From: Argentina anserina
Lineage: Eukaryota; Streptophyta; Magnoliopsida; Rosales; Rosaceae
Reading direction: 5' to 3'
Assembly (NCBI RefSeq): GCF_933775445.1
Contig: NC_065877.1
Span: 5,208,001-5,272,000, forward strand
Length of the DNA stretch: 64,000 bases
Of this stretch, positions 10,770 to 24,300 are shown piece after piece (position 1 is the stretch's first letter; each line of letters opens with the position of its first letter). A model generated the notes under the pieces. It had not been told where the DNA came from. It worked only from the letters and a program-made list of their open reading frames with translations, and did not search any database. The translations under genes were made by a program, and so were the position numbers.

Positions 10770-13700
10770 TCATCTACCTTGGGAATTGTCATCGGCATAG
10801 ATTGACGCGCAAGCATCTGCAGCACCAGCAGCAAGCAGTACTTCATACGGATGGAAGGCTAGGCAACTAACTGGACCAATTTTTTGGGCCATAAACGAAG
10901 GGTAGTATCTAATGGTGCCTAATTGTTCACCCTCCAAGCTAAAGACTTTTATGCGCTGCTTGGCTGAGCCACTGGCAATGAGCGGAGCATGTCTATGAAC
11001 AGCTAATGCTGTGAGTGAACCCCTGTGAGCTATGATTGTAATGTAGGGATCTCTACTATTTCTGATATCAAGGAATTGAATGTCACCAGCCTGACATGCA
11101 CTTACAATCTGTACGAAGGCAACATGACAGATAAGCTACAGTAACAGATAAAAAATGTACAAGCATACTGCAAATGGACCATGTGGAATATACTTTATCA
11201 TAGCCAATGACAGAATTGTCACTTCTTACCTTAGAAGGATCAAGCCCCGGTTGAAAGCCAATCCCCACAACTCTTTCTGCCTGCTGAGTGTTCCCTACAC
11301 CTCCTCTTTCCATCTTCTGCGCGTTTCCTACAACTCTTTCTAGCTTTTGAGGGTGCGGCCGCATATCACAGACAAGCCTAAGTATAAAGGAGGCACAGTA
11401 AGTAAATCAACTGAATGCACTTCCCATCGCAAAACAAATAAGAATATATGTCAATATAAAGGACCAAAGGTTCAAAAAGAACAGCGGTCATAGCAAACAA
11501 GGATAGATCCTTAGGTCGTATATAAAAGAATAGTTACAAAATCAAAGGCAGTCCACTGGTGATGTTTGCATCATGCAACAAGATAATTTGAGTGCTTACA
11601 TTTCAGGAGTTCGCACATCATAAAGCCTAACAGAACCATCAACAAAACCAGCTGCAAATTGACTTCCATGAACTTGAGATGCAGCCTACACAGATAAGAT
11701 AAGGCAGAATAGCTTATCATCAAATTAATTTTCCAGTAAGTTCATTACATACACTAACAAATTATAAGTTTAATGAGATCAAATTAATTCATTAAACACT
11801 GCTAATTATAAGCAAGCATACATAATATACGTGATCAGGTATAACTCACCAATGCTGAAATGCTACAATCTGATTGAGAATAAATAGAATTAACAAGCTG
11901 CTCCTTCTCAAGATCCCAAAGCATGATGGAGGATAGCTCACCAGAGGCATACTATCAACGTAAAAATGAAGCAAGTACACAATAAGAACAAAGGAAAATT
12001 GACAAAATGTACATCATACCATAAGCACAATAACTTAAGCAAGCATACCAAATATCCAGATTGCTGCTGCCAATCCACAACAGCATTCAGACTTCGCACA
12101 CCAGGTTTATGTCCTTGAATTGAAGAAAATGCTGTAACAAGCTTCTGTTTACCCTTCAAAGTATAATCTTTCCAAATCCGAACGTTTCCATCGCCTGTAA
12201 ATATGATCACAGAGAAAATAAGTGGCAAGTATAAGGAATTTTTGGACTGATAAAGCTTCCTAACCAAGCAATTTATATCCCTTAGCGTAGAAGTTTACTT
12301 GAAGCAGCAAGAAGCAAACTGTCGTCAAGTTCATTCACAAAGCAAAGCTTGGAGATTCCTTTGTCTGGAAAATCGTGGTTATCAAAGCTGTTCAGAAGGA
12401 TAGCCTCCTTGGCTTCTTGGTAATTCCATACCCTACAAAACAATAAAGACATAATAAATCAGTCCCTTTTGATATATCACTTAAAAATTACAGAAAAATT
12501 GCACTCACATTGTTAACAAAATGACAAACAGCAGTCACAGCTATTTGACACACTTTACCAGAAGCCGTAATAAGTTGAAGACTTTCAACCACATTTGTAT
12601 TTTTATCTTCGTGAGATGGTTTAGAAAGAACCAGAATTAAGATAGAACAGAGGCTTTCTATTTCAAAAACATGTCAACATGATGCTACCTAACAAAGTTA
12701 AGCTCTATATCTCATGAACATTTCAAAATGCCAAAAGAAATTGAATACAAGTAAAATCCTACAAACCTGATTCTTTCATTCTCATCAGCCGCAATTACAA
12801 TAGGAGAGAATGGTTCCAGTAAGATGGTTTTCGTGCCCGTTTCAAATCTTGTGTCCCAGCTTGCAATTTGGTTATTAAGCTTGCTAATAGCTGACCGATA
12901 ACATGGAAGTATATGTTAATTTCATTACCAAATACTATTTAATTAGGACTCATAAATGACAGAAAGATTAGAGAGGAAAACCAACATGAGTGCCGGCATT
13001 TAGCTATGTGCTCCATGGCAAAGTTTTCTCTTTCCTCTCTTCTAGTTAAAATTTCTTTACTGTCATCTGCCACTATAAGAAGTGGTTTGGAGAAGTGACC
13101 ACAACTCCAATTGTAGATTGTTGATTGAGGAAGAAAACTTCGTTCTGAGGCACCAGAAGTTCCCCCAGAGCCTAAAAGAGGATCAGCTAATCCTGAATCT
13201 GGACTCATTAGATGAGGCCTAAATTCTAGGGAGCAAACTCTCCGCATTCCAGTTAAGTAATTTTGCCTAGGAGGACTGACAGGTGGAGTTCGGAAAGGCA
13301 AATGACCTGCCAATAACAGTGGAAAACCAAATAACTCAGATGAGGTGCAGTGATAGATTAATCTGACACCTAAAGCAACATGCTGTCATAAAATGGAGCT
13401 GAATGTGAGAAAAAATATAACAGAGCATGCCAACTTATTAACATTTTTGGTCCATAAAATTCTATTACCTCCATTCATATCAAACCATGAAGATGATCGA
13501 GCCAATCCAATTGGAGACGCTGTAATGGAATCACCAGGTCGAACACTGATACCAGTGGACTTTACAGGTTTTGCCACCACTTGTTCAATCCCTATAATAG
13601 CTAATACACGGCGACCAAGTTTTGCAATTCGTGGAGATGGATCTTTTGCCAAGGTACACATAGCTACTACACACTGAGAATACATTGCATTGTCCAGGGG

Positions 13701-16700
13701 TTTGGGTGTCAAATGGTTAACAATACCATTGCTCCCACCATCATCTAATATTCCAGAATCAGAATGATGAGATAAATCGTCAGACAATGGCGATCCATGC
13801 ATAATTCCAGAACTTGCCAGGGGACTGCTGGTAGAAACTCTTCCATCCCGAACCGATGAGCTGTCATTGCCAACTCTCAAAAGTGGACCAATCTGAGATG
13901 AAGCACTACCAGGACCTTTAATAGTTACCATAGCAGGAAATGAAGTCACAAGAGAATTAGACTGTGGTTTCCAGTATGCAGCAGCAATTGACTTCAGGTG
14001 CTTGTTGTGTCCAAAGGCAAAGCGTCCTAGAGCTGACAAAACAAAGAAGAAATCATACATTAATACATTTTCCCACTAGATAATTCTTCATCGTAGATAA
14101 CAGCCTAATGTTTGAAATGGAAATGGAAAGGAAGCAATACAAGCTATGCGACCATTAACTGGTAGTCAAAATCTCATAACAACTACTAAGCAATGAATAT
14201 TCCAACCACAAAAATATGACTATAAAGTAGCTCATGCATACCAACAGCAACTTCTGCTCTAACAAGAGGACTCCCATCTGAAACAACAGTTAATAGGCTT
14301 CCAATGATACTAATTTCAGCCCTGATCCTTTCATCCTCATCATATTCATCATCTCCACCATTGCCATCCCTACTTGATCCTGAACCCACATCAAGCAGGG
14401 TGCCCAATGCGAAAACAGCAGAAGCCCTAACCTGAAGTAAATCATCTCAATAACTAAGTGACAGAACATTAACGTAAGGTCCAAAGTGTGATATGTTAAA
14501 GAACAAAAACAGTCTTCAAATGGTAAAAAAGTAAACCTCTGGTTGGGGCTCAGAAAGTAGAGGAGCACATATTGCAGGAGCATCTGCCTGCAAACCAAAT
14601 ATTTGGGCCTCTGTGAAATCCTCCCATAGTTTCCCAAGACAAAGGCAAAGCCACTGAAGAAATAGGGGTTCAGTTTGGGTGTCATTTGGTGTTGGGCCCT
14701 GAAGGTGCTTCAAACAAACATGGATTAAACCTGCTTCGATACAAGCTTCCTGGCCACGTCTATGGCCATCAACTATTACAGCCAAAACGAAAGCAGCCAT
14801 TGCACGCTGCTCTGGGTATGCTTCCATGCTGTCAAGAAACCTGATGAAATATGTATGACCCCCATCCTTCACTAGATCCACCTGGCATGACTGGAAACCA
14901 TGAAACAGCACAGCATGAGTACCAATCTAACAAAAAAGGGCTGTTGTATAGAAACTGAAAAGTAGCTCATAAAGACGTTACATAAATAAAATGGAACGGA
15001 ACAGACTTGGCTGATAAGGTTTAAGGCAAGTATCATTTCAATGATAAACTGGACATGTAGACATGAATGATAAAGCACCGAATAAGTCCCAAAAGGGACA
15101 TTATGACATTCAGTACACTATACATATCATAGTAGTATATCATAGTGGTTGATAAATATATCATAGTAGTATTGCCTTGCAAAGAATGTTCTGCAGAGAT
15201 CCAGATATACCTTGTCAAGTGCAAGAATTTTTGTCCAGATGAATACAAGAATCTGACGTAGTTCGGGTGTCATCGTTTGCAACAGCTTCAATACATATGG
15301 AAATATTCCAACAGACAATGCCTACATAAAACAAAAATGATTTGAAATAGTAATGACTCATTAGTGATTAGTTATTACTCATCAGATGGAATATGGGATG
15401 GAAATTCAAGAGAAAAATACCAGATCTACAGCCCAGGGTCCCATATCAAGGAATCTTCCGAGGAGAACTAGAGCTCGAAACCGATGGCATTGACTAAGTA
15501 AAACCTAATAAATAGTTGATACACGAGGATTAACAATATTTCAAAATTAGATGAGCAGAATATATATATATAAGAAAATCAGGTTCCTAAGTAATGCTAA
15601 CAGACCCACACGTTTTCCCCACACCCACTATTATAAATTAACCTCTCCTACTTCCTTTCTCATTTTTCTTCTGATAATTTTATCTCTTTTGTAATGTTTT
15701 TCTTGAAGCACTTGGCATGCAGAGACAGATGCCAAGAAGCCAGTCATCACTGAATGGACAAAGGAAATAGAAATAATCTTGACCAATACTTCCTAGGACT
15801 ACCATGTCATTTTGCCAAGTTAAATCGGCAGCAGGCTATAATGAATGTATTTATATTACCATGGTGTGCATATTTATACTAATATTAATATAGTAGATGA
15901 CCAACTAACAATGGTGTAAAATCCTAAAGGATGCCTCAGTAACAATTTACGACCATGGTCAACCCACCATGGCAACCAAAACTCAATACGATAGGATGAC
16001 TTCAAATGTTTTTAATAGTTAATGCTCCAAGCTTTTAGTCAACCCAAACTAGTTCAAGTGACACGTAGAGTATCAGACCTGAAGAACAATAGGCAACTGC
16101 TCCGGCGGTTTCTTAAGTTCAGACCCGTGGTCCAGCCATACCTCAAAAGCAGTCAACTGCTCGGTGAAAAATGGACTTGGCTGGTATAACAAAAAAAAAG
16201 TTACAGAAAGTCGAAGTCAATATGATAAACACCACTGCACAAGAAATCCACAGAAAATTTTGATAGACAAATCATGCAAATGCATAGAAATCCACAATGA
16301 TATGAAGCACCTGAAACTCAGCATTAGGATCCTCAACCAACAATGGAAGCTGAGAAAGACATATCTCAGCAGCCATGTCCCATGCGTCCCTGCAGAGTGC
16401 ACACAAAAAAGTGATGAATGATTCAATAACAGATGAAGCATAAACTTAAGAATTATAGCCTTTAGTACCACATGTGGTGCTGATGAGTAGAAGGCAGCTG
16501 TGGATGAGAGATCGGAGAGCAATTTGCAGACCGCATAATCCGCTCGGCAAGTAAAAAGTTTCGAAACAGGCTGGCAACTAGCAAATCTTGTCTGAATAGT
16601 CTCTGGAAAAGATCTGCAAAACAAATATATGCATACAAGCTGTAAATAAACAGGTGATTCGAAGATATTAGACTATGATAGACCATAAACGTGAATACCA

Positions 16701-19639
16701 AATGATAAATTCAAAAATTACCATGAGGAAGAACATTCCAAGCAATTGTGTCAGTGACAGCAGTAAAAATCCAGTTCAGTTCACCCAAAAGGGTTTTCCG
16801 ATCATTTTGACGGCCAGGAATTTTATCTATCAGTGAATAATCAAGAGACTCATGCAGTAGGGATCGTGTACAGAACCTGAGACATAACAAATGAATAATT
16901 AGAATCCCCAATTTAACTTATTATTGATACGTAATGAAACATACATCACATTCATACAAGACATTGGAATGATAGCATGCCAGAATATAGCTAGGCACGA
17001 AGTAAAGACATCAGCAAGGAAATAAGTTCACCATCTTAGAGCCATCTTGATGGGAGTTGTGAGGCACGAAGTAAAGACATCAGCAGGAAATTCAGCACTC
17101 TGTGGAAGAGTCTCATGTGCTTCACAAGCAGCAAGCAGGATACAATCTCTTGGAGATCCAGAGCTAGAGCCAGCCCAATCATGAAGCTGAGCCAAAAACA
17201 AGTAGTCGAAAAATTTATTCAGAAGTGGAGACTTTAAGAATTTTATACCAAATCGCAATATTAAAGACATACATCAATTCATACAACATGTATAACTCAA
17301 TTGTCAGATACCTCATTGAATGAATTGATGATCATGCCAGCAGCAGAACAGTCAAAGACATAGATTGAAGGTGTCTTTAGCCAGGAATCAAGGTCACTAA
17401 TTGGCAAGGGGATATACTGTGTATAACTCTGCACCCCAAAAAAAAAACGTTATGACAGAGGGTAAATTAAAATTAACATTGCATCATAAAGACAGAAGGC
17501 TTCAATTTAGTAAAAACCTTATTAAATAGCCAAATTTCACCATTAGCAGTTGGCTTGGGAACCCCATGACCATTATAATGAAAAAGTACTCTCTCAGACT
17601 TGGCATATTTGCGGCATGTACTACAAAGCTTCTTGATTTCCTCAACAGTAGGATCAAGCTGGACCCTGTATTTAGCCTGTAAGAATTGTAAAAGCCAAAA
17701 TCAATACTCAATGTAAAACAAGACTAGAAAAATAACAGTGCACCAGCGGACTCACTCACCCTTGGTTGCCATCTTTCATACTGTGTACTCAAGGTTTTAC
17801 CAATTGTTTCAAGAGCTTTTGTTGGAGCCATAGAAAATGGATCTGCAAAAAACAGAAGAAAACATGAACAAACCTCAACCAGTATAAATGAGACGTTCAC
17901 TGAGGAATAAATTGCAACATGAGGAAGTAAACAAATGTATGTGGCAGAAAGATTTTAACAGAATATGTTTAGACCTTTATCAAACAATATGAACATATGC
18001 AACAAAAAAACATAATTATAGTCCCTAATATCGATTTTGAATTCGAGCGCTTTGAGCATTCTAAGTAATGGAAGGATCTCGACACAACACTTAACACACA
18101 AAACCAAATAATCAACATTAGGAAGGATAAAGCAAAAAGAAAAAAGAAGTTAACAACCAATACATGATCAACATCTAAAGAAATAGAAAAAAAAATAGCA
18201 GCATAATAGCACCTATCCAGCACTCCATTCTGGCACAGGGAGATATCTTAATTACATCGGGCGGATCAACGCTAATGTTTAAACATAATACTAGAGCTAC
18301 GCATCCTGTCTTCATCTGCACAGAAATTGGAAGTTAGAAAGCAGCAGTCATATACATGATCAATACAAGCTTTTTGGATCTCTACAAGCAGATACTAAAC
18401 CAAGAAACTTAACTTATGTAAATTTCAAGTACAATATTATATAATATTTACAAAATCCCATGCATTAAGGATTGGTCATTGGTTTCCATACCAGCATAAT
18501 TGCACATTGCAAAAGTAAGAACTTCATATACATAATGCATTGTTAAAACACAGCTACATAACCAAATATTAAACCACATCAGATGACAGGCAGCCACTCA
18601 CATAGGAAACAGCTCAATAACCACCCCTACTATCCTAAGCATCCAAAGGCAACTATGTTGAACTCCCCAATGATGTAAGAAGTATACTTTACACATCAAA
18701 TCTCTTGGTCTAATAACATCAGAAGTATCACCAATACTTCTAGAAACCCCTTATCTGCGTAATAGAGACGGAAGATACTTTATAAAAATTTAAATATTCC
18801 AAAAGCCATGCATAAAATTTTGTCAAACGGAGTTCATCCGAAGTATAATAATTCTGAAGTCGCTCCATCTCAGTAATAGAAACTACAGGAAATTCAATTG
18901 GTCATATATAATCCATCGAAGTGTTCCAACCATAATACCGTAATTTCCTGCCACATCATACATTCCGGGATATCACTTCCTTTTATATTTTATAGAACTA
19001 TTGAATTTTGTCTACAAATAATTTGATATCCATCAAATTATCATCAGTAAGTACATATTGACAGGTACTGCTAGTATAAAAGCCGTTAATCGAATCCGTT
19101 TCAACGAATGGAAATCATACAATGATTACAATCAGTACAACCAAAGTCAGCACGCAAATGTGGAAACGTTGTAGCACAAAACATCAATTACTTAATTATA
19201 ATCAATTCACCTTTCATATCATTACATTGGCTAAAACAAAGCGAAAAATCAAATAATTTTCAGGTCACTGATCCTAAAATTAACACTCACTAGAGCTATA
19301 ATCAAAACTGTTCAACATCAAAATCAAACAGGGGAAGCTTACTCGATCTTTGGGCCGCCATTTCGAAACCAAACCGCTATCAGAAGGACCAGTAGGCACT
19401 CGGGCCTCGAACGAGTCGTGCCGGAGCTCACACAGCACAATAGTCTGGGGCAAGTACGCCATGCTCGTCGTCGTCGTCCCCGTACCACCGGTGGCATTCT
19501 CATAGCTACTACTCGCAGTCTCCGAGTCTCTTCTCAAATCGCCGTCGTTGTGGCTAGAATCGCAGTCGTCGAAGTGGTTGGAGACAACCGCCGCCGAGGA
19601 TTGCGAAAACCGGGAGGCCATTAAATCCCCCAATGCCAT
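10770..19639 (-). CDS. RAPTOR1: RAPTOR1, regulatory-associated protein of TOR
   Basis: Twenty-three exons on the - strand, in coding order: 19343-19639, 18213-18315, 17760-17842, 17518-17676, 17312-17428, 17032-17186, 16722-16876, 16469-16613, 16311-16389, 16079-16180, 15421-15504, 15211-15321, 14537-14890, 14242-14431, 13469-14032, 12986-13306, 12767-12890, 12299-12432, 12049-12194, 11850-11951, 11600-11685, 11230-11377, 10770-11108. All phases agree and give 1365 aa; Arabidopsis RAPTOR1B has about 1344. The N-terminus [15 protein letters not shown] is the family signature. A caspase-like RNC domain follows, with HYNGHG near residue 195 and DCSAAG near 241, so the His/Cys pair is present. 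HEAT-type repeats occupy the middle ([10 protein letters not shown]), then a Ser-rich linker and C-terminal WD40 repeats ending DDNSQGR. RAPTOR presents substrates such as S6 kinase to TOR kinase in TORC1 in the cytoplasm. Oddity: an extra 11-residue repeat array in the WD40 part, listed separately. Confidence 0.97.
11262..11354 (-). repeat. In-frame 33-bp repeat array (3 units) inside the RAPTOR1 WD40 region
   Basis: Within exon 22 the protein reads [21 protein letters not shown] and QQAERVVG one after another. These are three imperfect units of 11 codons (33 bp). Arabidopsis RAPTOR1 has one such unit here (QKVERVVG followed by FQPGLDP), so about 22 residues are extra. The frame is kept and the flanking WD40 sequence is normal. 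The insert probably lies in a loop between blades. Confidence 0.75.
16993..17091. repeat. Exon 6 segment duplicated into adjacent intron of RAPTOR1
   Basis: About 25-30 bp starting AGGCACGAAGTAAAGACATC at 17062, inside RAPTOR1 exon 6, recurs almost unchanged at 16993. That copy is in the intron just downstream in transcript order, 69 bp away. The intronic copy lies outside the exon 6 donor at 17030-17031. Confidence 0.8.
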
Positions 19640-20219
19640 TCAAATCACCAAAACCCCTTCAAGAACACACATAGCACTCAGAATCAACACCTCCGCCGTA
19701 ATCGAAAAACCATCCGCCGCCGGAAAACCTAGAGTCCTATTGAGATCGAGACACGAAGAGGAAGAAGTGGAGGTTCGTTTTTGTTACAGAGGTGAGTGCT
19801 CTAATCAACGAAGCCGCTAAACCAGCGGCGCATGGAGATTCGCCTGAGGAACGACAGAGAATCCAGCTCGGAAATTCGCCTCCGGCCAACCCTAGAAACC
19901 CTACGAGCCGAGCCAGAAGAGGAAGAAGAAGAAGAAGAAGAAGCGCATAAAACAATGGTGGCGGCACAGCGTGAGAGAGAGAAAATAAAAATGAAAATAA
20001 AAAAAGAGAGAGAGAAAGAGAAGCACAAATGGAGGAGAGAGAAAGAGAGTGTGTTTAATTTGGCGAGATCTTTATCGGGTCCGGGTCACGGGTCGGGCCC
20101 GTTTTCCGATCTTCTCTGTACGGTTTTTTCTTCCTATTGTTTTACCCCTCTGACGAGAAAGCGAAGGTTGGTGCGGTTAAAAACCATTCTTAGTCGGCAC
20201 GCATTTTTTTAAAGAGGGG
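19640..20219 (-). promoter_or_regulatory. RAPTOR1 5' leader and promoter region
   Basis: Upstream of the RAPTOR1 ATG the + strand holds a (GAA)n tract near 19918-19943 and purine-rich GAGAGA tracts to about 20048, which read as CT-rich sequence on the RAPTOR1 strand. Such pyrimidine-rich leaders are common near plant transcription starts. The GC content is higher than in the flanking spacer. Open frames on the + strand here are low-complexity by-products of these tracts. The exact transcription start cannot be read. Confidence 0.4.
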
Positions 20220-21336
20220 GTGTTGGTGGTACGATTTTTTACCGGGGACAGTCCAAGTCAGCAGTGTCAGGGGCAGTCATACTCTGATTTTACTGTAGGG
20301 ATGGTGTTTCTTTTTTTCCCTTATTTTGCTAAGAGCTATATTCTAGGACAAGAGTTTGTTGTGGCCTCTATTCGGACTGTCCTTCCCGGCAAAAACCATT
20401 CATGGGGTCTACGCCTTCTCCTATGCCATCAGGCAACAGCTTTACCACTACCCTACTCTAAGTCTTACTTTGTCATTTCATGTTCTAGTGCTCATTGGGT
20501 GTACTGTACGACCAAAAAATAATAATAAATACTATGATTTTCCGATAAATAAAATGATGAATTACATATTAGTCCAATTCATGGCTTATATTTTAAATTA
20601 AGGACACTCAAACATTTTTTCTACATAAGACCATTTTTTTCATAAAATGGCTTCTACTATAGGCATTAAAGTTGAATGAAATTACAGACTGTCATTAGAG
20701 TTATAAAAACACTCAAATATTATCTCCTCCCTAGCTAGGTCTCCAGCAAGATCTCCAACGCCTTTCTATCAGCTTCGGCGAGATCCTGGCCGACTCTGAC
20801 AACTTCTGGCCAGCTCTAGTAATGTTCCAAAAAACACCTATCGGCTCTGGCAGGGTGTCAAGCAGCTTCCGCATAACTCTGGCAAACTTTAATAATGACA
20901 TAAAAGATATTGTCACATACACCAAAAGTTACTGTCACCATTAGTAAAACGTACTCTGATGAGATTTCATGCAGCCTCTGACGAGATCTCAAAAGTTATT
21001 ATCGAGTCACACAAAAGATACTACTAAGCCAGACAAAAGCTACTATGAAGCAAGACAAAAGTCACTACTAACAACAAACAAAGCAAATAACAAAAATAAA
21101 TAAAGCTAATATAAACAACAAACGAAGCTACTACCGAGCCACACAAAATATATTACTATTCATGTCTACCAAAGCTATTATGAAGCATAACAAAAGCTAC
21201 TACTAACAACAAACAATGCTACTACCAATCGCAAACAAAGCTACTACCAACAATAATAAAAGATATTGTCACACGCAAAAAAATCATACTATAGTAAAAT
21301 CTGAAGTAAAACAAAAGGTACTACCGAGCACAATAA
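20220..21336. other. Spacer with a degenerate short-period repeat
   Basis: From about 20990 to 21330 the phrase ACAAAAGCTACTAC and variants (AAAGCTACTACCGA, AAAGATACTACTAA) recur many times at irregular spacing, as in an old decayed tandem repeat. The part before 20990 has no gene and no clear repeat. Confidence 0.45.
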
Positions 21337-24300
21337 GGGCACGTTTGTTTCCCCGAAATGTCTAATTTCAGACTAAGTCTTTGCTTAGTCGCGGACTGTG
21401 CTGACTCGGATTAGGGTACAATAATTCATGACCCATGTTTGGTGCAGTCTCGGACTAACGAACATAATTAATAGAATAGTCAAGTCTCACGTTTGACGAA
21501 CCACCAAACAAATGCTAATATGTCTTCAACCGAAAGCTACTATACAGGCTATGCCCGCCACGTTATGTAATTGAAGCCAGGACATACAAACAAGAACAAA
21601 TCATGATCACTCTTTTTGAACTAGGCTAAACGTTGGAGTTGAGCGAAACAAAATCTTCCATATCGAGAAGAGAGCATGGTGGCTCAGTCGAGTCATGGAT
21701 CGCCGGAAAATTGTGTCTAGTATGGAGGATGGCTGGCTTCGATGGCTGTCTTGCTAGAACATAGGTGTGCGGTTGGCAGTTGGCGGTTGGTGGCAGACAC
21801 TGCGGGGTCAAATGAGGGCGCCCTTTGACGGCGGCCTTGGTGAGGACGAAGGCGCGCGATCGGCGGCTAATTGTTGTGCGGTTTAGATCCGATCATATCT
21901 AAGAGAGAGATTGCCAACAACGATCATGCACCTACTCCGACGTCGATTGCTCCCACTAGCGGAGATTGAAGAAAAGCGAAGTCAAAAATTGAAGGAAACA
22001 AAGTCGGAGCTCGATCTATACTTACAATCCGAGCATACGAGCCTCTTTCGTTGATTCATCGAGGCATGAAGGCTTCATGGTTGACGCTTCGGATCTCCAT
22101 CTTTAGGGCAAAAGCGTGGAATAGAGGAGTGGTGGCAAAGTAGATCAGCGCGTGTTGAGCTTGCATCGCACAAAGTCAGAGACAATGGTAGCTCACTACA
22201 AAGATCGTCAAGCCGGTGGGGGAGTTGTGTTGGGCTGGTGGCGAAGGGAGTTGGAGAGAAATTAGGGATTAGTGGAGAGAGTCGAGTGAGTAATTTACCG
22301 AGGGAGAGTTAAATCAGCTTTAACAGAGGTTGTTTTCGTCCAAGCATGAAAACAATTTGGGCCAACTTATGTGGGAACAAAGTTTTGAGTGTTCTTATAT
22401 GAGAGAAGGTGTTAAAAATTGTCCTTCAATGATATTTTCTATAAACGTAAAAGCATACGTTGAGAATTTAGAAGTGAAATTTTGAATTTATAGCTCTTTG
22501 TGATAACGATGAGAGTTCACTTGTGATTATTTTGATCAAGACTAGTAAACCTATGAAGACCCGTAAATTTGAAAGGTTTTTCTTATGTAAAAGTATTTAC
22601 ACTTTCCTTATCTATGTGTGTAATGAGAGTTAATGGCAAATGACTATCTTTAAACACAGATACTTACTTATAATCTTTGATATTGCGATAATTAGTAGTA
22701 AATTCTGATGCCATAACAAGCATATTATCGTCCTTTTTTCTTTCTTTTATAAGGCATATTCTTGGTTGTTTAATTTTTTTTTTCCTGTTTTTATCTTTTT
22801 GTGTGAAAGTTTTTTTTTTTGTCGTTTGACAACACTTTATAACGTAACAATGCATATCAGATGCTTCTATAAGAAATACCAAACTTGGCTTAGTTACCAA
22901 ATATATCCACATTTACCTTATTCAAACCTTACATAAAAGCAATAAAACTTTGATTGTGTATGGTTGGTAAAGTAGTCTAAATTCAAATCAGCATAATGTA
23001 AATGCAAAATCATACCTTGAATTTTACAATTATGAATGAGAAACATCCCTTTGCACACTTATCAAGTTTCAAAACAAGTATAGCATAATTTCGTGAAAAA
23101 AATAAAGAGAACTTACCCCTCACCGGAAAATGAAATTACGTGACGTGATAAGATTGAGATCCATGTCAATTCGGCAGATGTGCCAATAGGGATTGTGAAT
23201 AGTATAGGCATTGATGCGGTGACGCACGTACCCTGACGTCACTGTGTCACTATCAATTGCGCATATATGTCCAGACCTTAGCTTACATGATTATCAAGCA
23301 CTTCCATAGTTCCATATATACCGAATCAACACTCCGATTAGATTTATAATTCCTTATTCGAGCATGCTCAAGCAATAAGCAGGCCGTACACGTTTCTTCC
23401 TGTCTCATCCAACGTCCAAATTCCTTATATTTGATAATAACAGGTCCATCATACACGACAATTTGCATAATCAGCCCATGCTTTCGAATGTCAAGTTCGT
23501 GGGATTCGAAAAATCAGCAATAGTTTTTAAAAATTTTATTTTATAATTTTCATAATTTTTCTAAAAAATATATTGAAGTTTGTGAACTTAGAAAATAAAT
23601 TAATTCACTAAACACATTGGTCAGATTATTTAAAAATTTAAGCTCGTAATCCGAGTCAAACTCAATCTTATTCAATTTTGAAATTCCAAAACGTAATATG
23701 ATCAAGTGTTTTATAGTGTACACAACGGTTCTCATGATTTTGCATGGAATCTATGCTTCTTAACATGCTTCCGTATATTTTCTAGCTATACACTCAAACG
23801 ACTTATATTAAAACTGGAATGACATGAAGTGTTCGTGGCCGCAAAACATGCACACTCTCAATAACCTGCTATAATATCGATAAAATATTATAATATTATA
23901 TCCAAAACGAATTGAAGATTTATAAAGTGGCTCAACTTGTAAATTCCCTAATTCCATAAGCAAGGTTCTCATTTTCTCATATGGAATCTATAATCTCAAC
24001 TAATATACATAAGCACTGAAAACAAAAATTAGTGTTTTTAGAATTTTAAAGTATTGAAAGTTCAAAGATCATACTCGTTGAACTACAGTGTAATTCCATT
24101 AAGTTTCTTATTGAACTCCCAAGAATTAGGATAACTTGATTCGAAACCAAAAAATAAAAAGACTGTAGTCGCTTGATAACCTGATAAACTTATAGGATGT
24201 CTAAAATTTACAAAAAACAACCGCAGCGAAGTAAACTTTTCTAATATACATGCTTGAAACTAAACACATTTTCAAGCAGAGGTTTCGAATTTTCAATTGG

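Noticed and set aside
19832..20212. 126-codon + strand frame rich in Glu, Lys and Arg
   Set aside because: It is produced by GAA and GAGA tracts in the RAPTOR1 leader on the opposite strand; composition is low-complexity and no domain is present.
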